From NCBI RefSeq assembly GCF_901709675.1, contig NC_051088.1, forward strand, positions 3,667,164 through 3,731,163: a stretch of DNA of 64,000 nt. The letters are read 5' to 3'. Within the stretch, counting starts at the first letter, position 1. The number at the start of each line of letters is the position of its first letter. Origin of the DNA: Syngnathus acus. Lineage: Eukaryota; Chordata; Actinopteri; Syngnathiformes; Syngnathidae. The notes under the pieces are model-generated. The model was not told the origin of the DNA, made no database searches, and saw only the letters and a list, made by a program, of their open reading frames with translations. The position numbers and the translations under genes were made by a program. Below are positions 29,726 to 43,100 of the stretch, in pieces.

Positions 29726-32106
29726 TAATCGATTCTGAAAATATTGTATAGTGACAGTCAGCCTTTATGTGATACTCAAATTAGGTTTTACTTCTATCGA
29801 AGACACATCAATTGATGACTATGATGAAGTGTATCTTGAACGGAGACTTTTGGATAGTGTTGTGTTTTCTTTACACAGCCTTAGATTTGCCATGTTAGCA
29901 ACAAAAATATCTTAAATATGACTGTTTATGATTACAGACTATCTGCAGTTTTAAGAAAAGCAAGTTGAAAACTTTATAAATCTGCTTTTATAAAGTTCAA
30001 GACCTTTCATTTCATGTGATCGCTTGGAGTGGGCTAAATGAGTTGATGTACTGTAAATAGTCTTTTCCCTGATAAATGCCATTGTGACACTTGTGCAGAA
30101 TCAACATCACAGTTCACATGTTGACAGACTTGCGGTGCTTAAGACAACAGGTCCCAGCATGACCCCCTCCCCCCCGCCGCCCCACCCCCAAACCTGCCAT
30201 AGGATTTCACCCTTGGTGAAAAGCCGCATCTGCATCCTGTTGGTCCTTTGGAAAGGACGTCTCAATGGGATGAGGTGTCACAATCCACTACCAGTGGAGA
30301 ACAATGGAGAATCTCTTTTCTTTGAGTCTTGGTCTACTCAGCATATGGACTGCACTCAGTTTAGGTGGTGCTGATTACCTTTTGCATTGTCTCCGCTGGT
30401 AAACAAGTCCTGCGCATGACTGCTGGGGCCTGAATTTCCCCACCCCTGGGGATCAATAAATATTCAATCAATCAATCAATCAATCAGTATCATGGGTCAC
30501 ATGCAAAATAAAATTTAAAAAAAACTACTAGTAGTAGAAGCCACACAGTATTACTGATATTTGGCAACCAACAAATGCCACGTGACCACATTCAACTCAA
30601 AATTGTTTAGGCTCACTCCCACCTGCGGGCACACAGAAAGGTACAGTGGTGAGCAAACCTTTGGGGTTCGGCATTCATTGCCAGAGCACTTGTCACAAAA
30701 CTCCATTTCTCTCCCCCACCTTGATGTTCGGTGTGACTTCGGATTTAGGCATACTGAAAAGTCATTTGGTTTTCTTCCATCACATCAGCATTCCGTGAAA
30801 GATTTTAATTGCTGGTTTCCAGCAGGCCTCGGCTTGATTCCAGCCATCCTTCACTGTCTCTCTTCAGTGAGCTGAGGCCGGTCCAACTTGGTAATTCCAG
30901 GGCCGACCGCAGTGGTAACGAGTGCAGAGGTGGCGGCATTCCAGGCAATTGCAACTCCCAAGGCTCATGGGAAAGGGTGGTGGGGGAAATTTGGGAGACA
31001 GTGAATCCCCATTTATAATCTCTCCCTATAAACACTCCCTTCCGTGAATGTAATCACGATCGAGTGGGCTGTGAGGATGGGTGTGACAGTCATCATTATC
31101 AGTCTTGAGACAATTCCGATGCATATTCTCTTTCTGTGATCTCATATGAGCTTTTTGCTTCATATGACCTTTTGGAAAGAAAAGTACCACTTTTATGGGG
31201 GGGTTTCACAGTGCATACTGTTCTCTCGTATAAAATTACCATTCAAGGACAGCATAAAACTGCTGAACAAGAAACCAGCATAAAGTGTAAGAACTCTTTT
31301 TATACTTTTTTTTTTTACAAAAATCAACTCACTCATAATTTTAATACTTATGTTGCAGTACATAGGGCAGTGTAAGACCTAATGTAAGCGCAACTACAGC
31401 ATTTCTGCCATCTAGTGGTGATTGGTGATATTACAAGTAGTTTTACAAACTATAGTTTTCCCTGCATATTCACTGTTCAGCCCCAACGGTTCCGCATCAT
31501 AGCGAATTCTTTTGTTATTTTTCTCTTTCTTTTTTAAATATATGTTCATATATTTTTTTTTCCATTTTGTGTCTCCCCAATTCATTTTTTTTCCTTTTTT
31601 TGAAGAATTTGGGGGTTTGTAAAAAAACTAAAAGTTTATTTAAAAACTGGGCCGTCACTTCTTCATTCCTGATATAGATAGTAAATAAATTGGCCAGTTG
31701 CTGATGCTATGACTTCACATTATATAAGACATCGTGTCTGATCGGATTTACTTGAGCTGCACTGTGATCACCTGTTGGCAACTTGGGGTAGAACTTTCCA
31801 CTGCCCCACTCAGCCAAGGAAGGGCACACAATGGTGGCAGGAACAAAACCAGGCAATAGACGCTTTCTCGTTGCCCGTCCTTCAAAGTTTGATAACAATG
31901 TGAAGTCATTTTTGCACTCTACCTTGAAAATGCCGCTTACCTCAACAGAAGACGAGGCGCTTATCAATTTAAACACTTCCCGACACATTGTAATATCACT
32001 TTTGAATAGCAGAAAGCTGACAATTTAACTGTAAATTGTAACATTCCCCTACCTTGTTGCATTGAAAGCAATTGTCAGTGCTTAATAGGTATGCATCTAA
32101 AGGCAT

Positions 32107-32165
32107 GTGTTGAAGAGAATAGATTTTTATTGTCATTGTCACAGATGTACAACGAAATTTAAAGA
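32107..32165 (-). mobile_element. L2-like LINE 3' tail fragment
   Basis: 'agaatagatttttattgtca' and 'gatgtacaacgaaattta' are the reverse complement of the tail seen at 49355-49405 ('aaatttcgttgtacatgtgt' then 'gacaatgacaataaagat'). Translated, both give FKFRCT.VTMTIKIYS, which shows they are the same tail. Confidence 0.8.
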
Positions 32166-34266
32166 GACATTGAAATGCATGTCGTCTGTACTGACAGGAA
32201 GGCTCTAAAAGCGGCGAGTGCCTCAACGATACTATAAAATGTAGCAACATGTCAGCTCCAAATAAGTCAGTCCCACCCCTCTCCCCAACATCCACCCACT
32301 CATTCCAAACATAACCACAGAAAGAGTTATGGGGTGCAAGTGGGTAAGTCCCACATTACTTTTCCTCCCGAGCTGGATTCCCGCCTGTGTTGTCAGCACA
32401 TCTCGCACCCTCAGCAGGATATTGAAGCCGCTGCGTGGACACAAGGCCTTTTGTTGTACTGTTGTTTTACTGAGTCAGGCTGCCTGTGCCTCATTGTGCT
32501 AGCGGCTGCTTCTCAGTGCACATGAGTTGCCATGTTGAATGGTCCGGGCCCGTATATGGAATACACAATCATATCCTACTACATATGCTCTGTCTTCCTG
32601 ATCCCGACAGGAAAGGGCCTGGATAGCCATCTCCAAACACAGAAGAGGAAGCATATGCCTCTGTTTGCATCTCTGCTGTTTACTTCCAGTTTTGCTGTCA
32701 TGATACTATCACAAGGAAGGGGCGAGCAAAGCACATCCGTTAATCATGTTATTTCCTGTAATGCCATCCCTTGTGATCAGCCTTTTCAAGGGCACACTAG
32801 CAAGCATGTGAGATGCAGACTAAATGAATTGACCTAAAATAGAGGAGAAAGACGCTTTCTTTCTGGGGCACGAGTCTTGTTTTCTTCTGTTATATTTTGC
32901 ACGTCGGCCTAGAGCGGAGTCACTTGTTTTAGTGGGCAGAACACAGTTTACAGTTTTATGTGGTTTCAGTCGAAATGCAGCAACTATTTCACATATCATA
33001 ATGATCATTTTGATACTAATCAGTTTGTCAATTAATCAAAGATGAACATATTCCACTTATTGCCAAGGTACTTCAAGTCAGTGTATAAGTGTATATATCG
33101 GAAAATGTCAGTATCAATTGATGGGATACATGGTCGTTGTCTTCGAGTGTGCCTACTTTAGCATTGGTTGTCGGTGTCACATTGACCGAATCACATTGAT
33201 GCACCTCCCCATCATCCCGTTTGAAACACCAAAACAACTGCTAGGGGACCCATCCAAATGAGCCCCAGTCCAAAGCAGGTATCCTAGACAGATGGGTGAT
33301 GCTAAATTGCAAGATTCATTAAATGTGGGCGGAGCATGGCATCAAAGTTTGGTCACTGGAACGAAAACACGGTTGCAAGGGCCCATTCATTGCTGCTGGC
33401 AGTTCTAATTGTCATTGTTTTCCTCCTTTTTTGCTGTTGTTGTTATCTCATCACCGCTGTGTCTTGTTTGTTGTCAGAGGTTGGTTCGGAGCAGGGCTCC
33501 TAAAGAACAAGAGAGTGGGCCGGCCGTAATCGTGACAAGTGCTCGCCTGTTTGTGAAGGTGTCACTGGACCCTTCATTGTGACGTGATGCGGCGTGGACA
33601 AGCCCAGCATCGAGACATTCTTCCACTTCAAAGCTCCCCAGGGGGTTTGGTGGACACTGGTTGAATAGGAGGCCAAGGGAGGGGTGCGCGGGGAGAACAG
33701 GTGCAGAGCATGAGAGGGGTGGGGTGGGAGTTGGGGCTCCTTTCTGCAACCATCTGCTTTCCTTTTTGAGGTCTGAAACTTTTGAAACACCCCTGCAACT
33801 GCGCCTCATGGCGACACGCTCCTTCGGTCGGCCGTGTGCCGTCGCCATGGCACCACCATGGGGATTAACCCCGCACATGTGCCGAGTCACCCTGTGGGGG
33901 TGTGCCTCTTTTGTGATGTAGCGTGGGAGGGAGAAAGATGGTAGAGGGGGCTGCCTGGATTGTTGTGTGAAAAGACACTCTCCACTCACTTTTGTCAAGT
34001 AAAGCAGAAGGCCAGCATGAACGAAGCCACGTTGTGAGGAAAAAAAGAACATCTTGGAACCCCCAAATTATCGCCGGTGGGAGTCGATTGTAATTCCTTT
34101 TTCCAATTTTCCTTTAATATTGTCTTTTCCTCTAAGGCATTCCAAAGGTATGCTAATGAGTTGGCCTACAACATGTCTATTACAAAGTATAATAAGGTTG
34201 TACTAATGTGCTTCCTCAAAGTGAAATATTTGTAACCATACTTTGTTACAGAGTTCCTAAATCAAG

Positions 34267-37200
34267 ATGACAGCCATTGAGAGCAAAGAGGAGATCAGTG
34301 ACTCCGACAGCGGGATTATATTGCACTGTGGTGAGAACCCCGCCTTTGCCTTTCGAGCTTCTACTGCATGAAATTTGGCGCGTGTCACAGGCCTTGATGC
34401 CGTTTGCTTGCCAAGCAGGTCCAGAAAGCCCCACGTCGCCAGTCAAGGAATCAAGCACGCACACCAGAGCCCTCCAACTCAAGCAGCAGTCTCTGGAGGG
34501 CCGTCTGGAGCTCTGCCTGCTGGAGCTGAGGAAGCTGTGCATTCGAGAGGCTGTGAGTAATACCTCAGTGATGATGAGAGTGATTGCAAGCGTCTCTAGG
34601 ATGGCAGGAGTGATTCTGAGAGGCCCACGGGGACCTAATTCAGGATTAACTCTCACGTTCACGACTGAAACTATCACGTACACGACTGAAATGTTTCATT
34701 ACGACAGCTCTTGCTCGACAGTAGTTCACCTCCTTCAACAGCCTGCAAGTATCTTAACCAGAGCAGCAGTGAGAACGTTTCAGTAATGTGTGTGAGAGGG
34801 CCTTGGACTGTGTGGGACTCCTAAGAGGACTAGATACGAGAGACATACACTTTGTCTTCACATGCACAACATCAATATTGATGCACTCAAGTAGCAAAGC
34901 ACCTTTACGGACCATCAGGTGGACATGTTTTATTCTGTTTTATGAATGACGACATGGTTTATTGTATTTTAGACAATCTAATGGATGACCTTTAACTTGT
35001 TTTAATTGGTTTGTATGTCGATGATATAAATTGCTAAACAAAGATATATTTGTAATTAGTAAATGGTCATTTAACTCCTGCACACCTGATGACTTCTCAG
35101 CTCACCACTGTGCCACCGAGTCATTGTTGGGAATAATGATAAATGTTTTGTCAATGAATTTATACATACCAAATGCCTGTGTATACTAACGATCACATTC
35201 AGGGTCTGTTTTAGAAGAAATGAAACTTGTTTTTCCCTCCACAGGAGCTGACTGGTACACTGCCCTCAGATTATCCTCTCATGCCCGATGAGAACCCGCC
35301 GCAAGTCAGAAGGAGGATCGGGGCATCCTTCAAGTTAGACGAAGGTTTAATCTATCTGGAGAAAGAGGTATGGAACATACATGCAGTGAAGTGCTTTGTA
35401 TTCTGACCACGCAGCTACTCTATAAACAGCTCACTAGCTCTCAGCTTCAAAATGGTTTGCAGCTCAAGCGCTAGCTAATGTTTACGCAATCAATCTAAAA
35501 GGCAACAACTGAGCAACTAGAAGGATGAACAACTGAAATACAATATTCAGATTTGTTGAGATGCACCTGTCCTGTGTATCTCGCTTGGTCGTAGGACTCA
35601 GAGTTGCACGGCCTTGAGACGGAACTGGCTCTCCAGCGGCAGATCTATGAGGCGGTGCGCAAACTCTCGCTGGAAGAGAAGCTCAGCAAGCCTCAGAAGA
35701 AAAGCCGCGTGCAGCAGTGCAAGCGCGAGGAGAAGAAGGTGCGCGAGCTGCAGGAGGCCGTTTTCCAGTGTAGGATAAGGAGCGAGTGCAACTCACCATG
35801 CATTGGCAACATCTCCGCTAAAGGCAAAGGTGAGGGACATTTCTGCCACCCTCAGACCAGACGTGGTACTGCACTAGCTTCAACTTGAACCTTTTTTGTA
35901 TGCAGATTTGAATATGTCTGATGACAGCTCGCTGTCTGATGTGGTGGCCCTGGATGAAGGTAATCAAAGACAAATTTCATTCTTAGTGACAGAATCAAGA
36001 ACTCAAATACACCACACAAGTCACAGAATATCCAAAGCAAAGTCGTTTGTTCAAAAAAAAATCTCTATAGCGACTGAGCAACCTATTAAGACAGGGGAAA
36101 TGGCACAAAAACAGGAAGGTGAATCCCTTCAAAGTAAAAGTAGTAGCAGCACAAGACATACAAAAGTCCAAAGAAAAGGGTAAAAAAAAAAATTTTAAAA
36201 ACGTTAATCCTTTGATGCTGGCTGAAGTGAGGTTTATTGAGGTATGCTGAGGTTTAGCCTGATAGGATGATGTCACAGGTGATGACAGTGCATGACTCTT
36301 TACTGAATGCAACTGGCACCATATGCTGACTAGTATCCATGCACAGATCTGGACTCCCTTGGCCCTGTCTCTGCTACGGTACCCAACCTGCAGACCCCCA
36401 TTGTGGAGTACGAGCCCTCTCCCATCCAGAATTCTCCCTGGAAGGAGTCCAGTCTGGACCAGCCTTATCACAAGGCTGCAAAACCTCTGCCTGCTGACAG
36501 CAGCAACTCCAGGTTGGACTTTTGAATTTCGACCTGTGTAGGAATCAAGCTTCTGTGACCTTCCTGATTCCATATTTTTAAAATCCTCTTTTGTCATCTG
36601 CACCCAGCAGTACAGCGGGAGCGCAAGTTTCGGCTGACGCCAGCAGAATTCCTCTCTCACAGTTCATTAAGAACTCTGCGCTGCGGCACAACCACTCCGC
36701 CAGCGCCCCCTCCACACCAGAGCTGCGCGTGCGCCGACAATACTCTCAGTCCTTCAGGTACGCTCCACAAAACATGCACTGCACAAAAACAGAGGATAAA
36801 CAAGAAAACGTTATAAGCTCGTTTATAAGCCGTGACGGACGTGTGTCCAGGCCGCTGACAAATGAATCGGTAAAATTTACTGACACTATGCCGTTTACAA
36901 GTGTTCATGATGTCTCCCCAGATTTCCAAAGAGTAAGCCGTGTGCTGACAAAGAGTGCCTCAGCTCGGAGTCCCTCAGAGTGAGATCCCGCCTGCCACAG
37001 CGACGCTGTGCCACAGACTTCCTGGTGCTTTCCCCAGAGTCCTCCCCCCTGCGGCCATACCAGTCTAGCTCGGAGGACAGCAGCTCTGAGCACTCTGCCT
37101 CCTCTTACGTGGTAAGTCAGGACGCGCCCACGGAGATCCCCAAGCTCTGCCCTCCACCGTATGGCTTCCACTTCAAGAAGGAGCTGCCGGGTTGCGGGAA

Positions 37201-38473
37201 CACGCAGCCCCTCTCCCCTCAGGACTCAGGCAAGCGCTTGGTGTCCTCCCCACTCGTGAGCCAATGCAGCCCTCAGCAAAGACCTTGGCAGGAGGGCACA
37301 GCTTCTACCAGGAAGGTGCCCAAGCTCCCACCCCCTTACACAAGGGTTGTGCGGACGCCTTCGCTGAAAGAGTACGCCAGCTACGGCCTCCGCATCATGC
37401 CCAGGGAGGCGGTGTCAGAGGAGCTCAAGTCGTGGCACCAGCGCAGTCAGAGCCACAGCTCAGTGCCGGGCTGTGAGGAGCTGCAAAGTCCCCTTGGAAT
37501 GAAGAGCCCCACTTTACTGCACATGCCTCCGTTTGATCAGGTTGGTACATTGTCATCCAGCTGACTGAGACATGCACTTAGTAAATGTCCATGCACAAGT
37601 GCAATAGTGAGCTCGTTTAAGAATGAAGCTGTTTTTTAACTGGGATTTTCTTTAATAGATTTAAAAATTAAATGAACAAATAAATAATAACTATGACATC
37701 TATTTTTTTTACCCGTCGTCTTCAAAAAAGAATCAAATTTGTCATGATACACTAGTCTATAATGATAATATGATGCATATATTACATTATCAAAGAAAGC
37801 CAGACGTGGCAAATCCTGGCGCAGAAACTAAAGCTTTGCCACAGGTGCTTCGACTCAAAGTGTGGCTAAAGTCAAAGTGGGGCTGGATTTTTACTGTTTT
37901 GCCACCACTAATAGATATTTTCAGCACTTTTGATTTGTCATAATTTACACACACATGCCAGTAATATAAATGTGTCGAAACTAAATGGGAACTTCATGAA
38001 ATGAACTCCCTTTTAACAAATTATGACTTTGAATGTTAATGCTTCATATTGATCACGGCCTCATTTCCTTTTAAGAGGATGTGCACACTTGTGCAACCAT
38101 ATTGTCTCAGTTCATTTTTGAATTGTTTTAAATGTTTAATGAAGTGATTCATCCTGGTATATATATATTTTTTTAAATACTAGCATTTCAACTGGAGTCC
38201 GTATATACTCTGTGTGTGTGCCAATTCTGTTGTGCCTTAGCTGCTACCCTCTGCAGTTAGATAATAAATGCCCCCTCGTCGCCATCTTTCTCCGCATTGA
38301 TGTCATTACACACCGCATCCTGATGTTTCTGCTGTACACTTAGACTGATTGTGTTTCTATCCTTTTGTCTTTTCTCCCAGGGTTCAGGTAATTTGGTTCT
38401 CCAAAGAGCTGCAGATGGGACCCCAGTCCAGTGGTTTGTGGCAGAGGACCATGAAATTGTGAGCCAGGTGTAG
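34267..38473 (+). CDS. inava: Innate immunity activator INAVA (C1orf106-like), CUPID-domain protein
   Basis: Nine coding exons give a 545-aa frame: 34267-34330, 34419-34552, 35245-35367, 35595-35829, 35906-35959, 36347-36512, 36608-36757, 36922-37540 and 38381-38473. All junctions are GT/AG and in phase. The N-terminus ESKEEISDSDSGIILHCG and the coiled-coil CUPID region (LEGRLELCLLELRKLCIRE, AELTGTLPSDYPL, RRRIGASFKLDE; about residues 22-150) match INAVA. The central and C-terminal blocks SDDSSLSDVV, IQNSPWKESSLD, RVVRTPSLKEY (about residue 450) and the end VQWFVAEDHEIVSQV also match. In mammals this protein binds cytohesins, supports epithelial junctions and tunes pattern-recognition signalling. 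Exon 7 has an in-frame NAGNAG acceptor (36605-36610), so a one-serine variant is possible. The ATG is chosen because it precedes the conserved N-terminus. Confidence 0.95.
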
Positions 38474-39500
38474 AATTTTAGTCTTAGTTTGATCTATCCT
38501 GCCCCTTTCTATCATTCATATTTAAGTCTGTATTTATTAAGTATTTGGACCTTTGAGATTATACTGCATTCAGCAAACGTGCACTCCCAGATGAGCATAC
38601 CTCTCCCTCCTTTATAATTTAAAGTAAGCTATTTATTTTCAAATGCTTTTTAGTAGATTCTTCTCCAGTTTGGAGCTCACAATGTTTCATGCAGAACTCG
38701 TACATTTTGCACAAAAAAGTTCACCAAGCATTCCTAATATAATGTGTCTATTTATAAACTATTTGAAGGTCGTTGCTCTTAACTTAGACTACTAAAGATT
38801 CGATGTCAACCTACCGGTTGTGTGTAACATTGTTAAAATTTAACATAGAGTACGTTGAATTGAAAGATGAATTTTTCCTTACTGATGCCTTTAATGGTGC
38901 TTTGATGCTTGTTGTTCTTGCAGAATGTTCTTACTAACCAGGTGATTGTATTTTTTTTCTATATTTATAGTAAAGAATTTACAACTTCACTCTGTGGACT
39001 TTTTACACCTTTGGTTACCTTTAAAGAAACTACAAAGCAACGTGTTAATAAGAAAATACTTCAGTTTTGAATTGTTTGCAAAATTGAATACCGTTACCAT
39101 GTAATAGTTCCTTGAAGATAAGGCTGTGACCTTAAGGCAAAACGCGTAAATTTACACAATTCAGCCACCGCCCACTCACAGACACAATTTTAGCAATAGG
39201 CAGCTAACAAAAGATTGACTTTTTTGCTGTTTAATTTCACACAGAGCGTAATGGGGGGCAGGCACCATTTTACCAATATAAGACTTTTTCCAATATATAT
39301 GGGCATTTCAAAGTATATTTCCCATACTATGTTACTTTTAGCATTCTTACACAAAGAAAAAAATCCAAGTGATGACGGAAAGAAGCAAAAAGACACAGAA
39401 CATCAGGGAGCGATGGCGAGCCAGTGGGCGCTGCCTGGACGGCGAGCCCTCTCTGAAGACGACATCATCATTGAGTAAAATCTTTTGTTAGGATTTACAA
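38474..39500 (+). other. Region downstream of INAVA, including an unexplained short open frame
   Basis: AT-rich probable 3' UTR, without a clear AATAAA close to the stop. A frame ending at 39478 (SDDGKKQKDTEHQ ... GRRALSEDDIIIE) is compositionally protein-like but matches nothing recognised. It is listed as a finding. Confidence 0.4.
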
Positions 39501-40126
39501 TTCAACAAAAATTGAGTCTTACACAGAAATCCTTTGGCAGACGTTTGACCTTTTCTTCTCCTTGTCGGCAGTCTTTTTCTTTGCCATTGAAGATTTGCTC
39601 TTGTGCCTTTGCCTTGTTGTGTCCGGCATGCAACTGAAAGACCATTGTTGGAAGCACATTCAACAGTTTAGTATAAGAACAAACATTTGTACACCAAAGA
39701 CTTAGCTGTCTGTGAAATTAGACCATGGACATGGGAAGACGTACGACAATGGAGATGTGCAATCTTTGTTGAATCAATGGTGTTTATATATAACTCTCAT
39801 CAAAACTGTCTGTGCTTTTTTTCCCTCCAAATGTGACAACTCAATCATAAATCCAAGCATTTTTGTCTCTGGCGAGCGGCTACAGGTTTTACAGATTATA
39901 AATACACATTGACACGAATCTCAGCTTTGACTCTAACATAAAGAAAGTCTGCAATAAGTTAAAGTTCCCTTTGTCAAAGCCAACAGAAATTGTAAAGCGA
40001 TTATAAATACTAGTCATCAATAAACATTTTCATCTAATAACAAACCAGGAGGATTAAATAAACCACCTTAATCAAGGCAGAATATTTATATTAATTTACA
40101 GATTGCAAGTGGTCATCATTTTACAG

Positions 40127-43100
40127 TCAATTTCTATTGTGCAGAATAAACAACCTTTTGTGTGGCACCTTTCCACCTTTACATGGGACAAGACCTTCTG
40201 GGATGGGAGACGGATGGGGAGGTGGCTCTGAGTGAGGCACATGGGCAGATACTTCATCTGGATCAAGTGGGCTTCAAGATGGAGAAAAGATAATGGAAGC
40301 AGAACAAGGAATAAATAAGAAATGGAGATGAGGAAGAAGAGGAAAGGAGGGGTGGAGCACCTGTCATCCACCAAGTTGTTGTCGTCCTTGTTGATGCCGC
40401 TGCAGCTGGATGCAGAGCTCAAGCAGGGAGACGGGCAAGCAGGGAACAACTTACTGCCCGGGTCAGCTTCCCTACGAGTGCGCCGTTTCTTGGAATCTCG
40501 CTTTGCCTTCTTGAGAGGCTGACATGCAAACAAATCCTTTCTGATAAGACATCATGTAAAATGTGGCCCATGAATGAACCTTATAGCCTACCCACAGAGA
40601 AACAATGATTTATTTTATTAAGACATTGGTTAATGCATAATATTTAGATGGCAAAAAGCAAGGCTACAATAAGTTTAATAATTTATTTTGAAAGGTTTGA
40701 TTCACACACGCACACATACACACATGTATAAGGCTCATTATTAAATCTTCACAAATGAAAACTAATTTTTACTGTTGAAGATTGAGGAATATGTGCGGTG
40801 TGTACTAATTTTGATCGGAAAATTATGGGGAGAAATGGCTTGGGTGCAACAATGACCATCATGTGGGATGGAGATATTCAAAGTTGGGTACATTGTTTTT
40901 TTAGCAGGTTTAGTATTGAGTTTGAATTGTTTTCTGTTTGTTTGCTCACAACCACCACATTTGAAAAGGAACACCAGTCAAAATGTTTTGCCTAAATTAT
41001 TCAGAGAGGTACATAAACCTTTCTAAATAAAACTTTTCTAGAAGCTCTACAGACATGCACGTGATGACATCATGTAATAAAACAGCTACACTCCAACAAT
41101 TGATATTATTGGGACCTAATTGGACCACACACCAGGTGGTTTTCTCAGTGGCCTAGGGGTAGAGTGTCTGCCCTAAGACTGGAAGGTTGTGGGTTCAAAC
41201 CCCGGCCGGGTCATACCAAAGACTATAAAAATGGGACCCATTGCCTCACTGCTTGGCACTCAGCATTAAGGGTTGGAATTGGGGGGTTAGATCACCAAAT
41301 GATTCCCGAGCGCGGCACCGCTGCTGCTCACTGCGCCCCTCTCCCCCAGGGGGTGAACAAAATCACACGGGGATGGGTTAAATGCAGAGGACAAATTTCA
41401 CCACACCCAGATGTGTGTGTGACAATCATTGGGACTTTTAACTTTAGGGAAGGAAGCGGTTGCCTTGAAGCACACTTTGAAGCAGTTCTATGGAAATCTA
41501 GGTCAGGTTGAAGCACATACACCGGAAAAATACTTTGGAGTATTTTTACAATTTGTTGATTATTGTTGGTTCGTTACCAAGTTGTCTAATCATATACATG
41601 TTGAGAGCAGTGGGATGGAGGGGTCACTAGAGAAGCCTCACCTCGATGTCACTTGGAATCAGTGACACACTGATTCTGCGACGACTGCCATTCTAGCCAA
41701 GAGCATAGGGGTGAATGCAAGCAGCGGCAGCCATCTTGCCACTGAAAACCAGACCCGTTACCTGCAGAAAGCTTTTCTTCCAGTTGTCACTTTCGTCCAC
41801 ATCTATAGTGGTGAAACAAATCTGGTTAAATCACACAACCAAACAAAACTTTAAGGAAATTATGATATATTAAGAGGACCTCCAGGCTCATCGATGCTCC
41901 TTCGGAAATTCTGCTGCTGGATCATTTTCTTGGCCTCCTCCAGCTCCGTCTCATGTCGCTCCAGTCGCCTCTTGACGTTCTCCACATGAGCCACCATGAG
42001 CTCCACTGCGCGACTCACACGAGCCTCCTGTTAGACACAGCAGCCAGCAAACGTAATACGCTCACTGGTTCAGGTTTTACACTCTTAACATTACATCTAT
42101 GACTGCTGACAGTATTCTGAGCAGATCAAGGAAGGAAAAGTCACTCTGAAAGACAAACAGAGGAGTAATCTGGTCCTCCATCCTTCATCCACACAATGAC
42201 CGTCCGTTTGTGACATTGCTGCCCCATCTCTGCTTGGTAGTATTTCCTTTTCATGGCCAATTGCCCAAATGATCATGAAACTTTGAGGCCATAGTGTCAC
42301 GGAGCGGATGGAGCGGGGCGACCAAATGCAGCTTGGACCAGGGTTTATTGAAGGGAACTCAAAAGGCAAACTGACATGATTGAACAAAACACTAACTTGA
42401 CTGACTGACTGACCGGGACGTGAAACAAGAAGACAGCAGGACATGACGACAACAAGACAGTACGACGACAACACAATGATCCGATCGGGAGTGAGGGGCA
42501 GACAGGACTTAAATACAAAACACGAAACATGAGGCAGGTGACCGCGGTTACATTGATTGAGGTGACACAAGAGGGGAGGGGCGACGCAAACAGAAACCAT
42601 GGCAACCTAGACACAGAGCAAAACTGGGGACGAGACGTGACACAGTGTTCAATTCCATCCGTTTACCTGGTGTACTGCTCCAAGGACCTCGGCCGTGTTG
42701 GAGATGCGTTCAACGGTGCCAGTGAGGATGTCCAGCGACAACTCCAACTTCTGCACGATTTTACTACGTTTACTGTCCAGACACAGACCTTTTAATGCCT
42801 ATAAAACACCATAAACACACACTTTATGGTATTCCACTGTACATCCCACACCTGCTTGCATTTCCTTCACATTGTGTCACTGGTATTACTGTATTACTGC
42901 ACTGTGTACCTCCAGCGTCTCTCTGCCTCTGGAAAGCTCCAGTAGGACATTCTCCTCGGCCAGGTTGCGAGCATGCTCTTCTGCCTGGAGCCTCTGCTTC
43001 AAGGTGTATTGGTCACATCGGAAGGCCAAGGCAATCTGAGTGAACTGCTTCTGTGCGGATGACGATGAAAAGAAATAGAATTAATAACCATGTTTTTTTT

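Larger units (their letters stand above)
28890..34240. other. Long gene-free stretch, presumed first intron of INAVA
   Basis: No protein-coding gene was recognised. It contains CT and CATC microsatellites (29372-29464), a minus-strand SINE piece (29601-29725), an L2-like LINE tail (32107-32165, minus), (CAAT)n near 30462-30485 and a C-rich run near 30166-30190. The 192-codon minus frame at 33474-34052 has no recognisable domain. Confidence 0.5.

Noticed and set aside
33474-34052. 192-codon minus-strand frame in the INAVA intron
   Set aside because: Low-complexity, no recognisable domain, no splice context. A minus-strand gene here is not supported.
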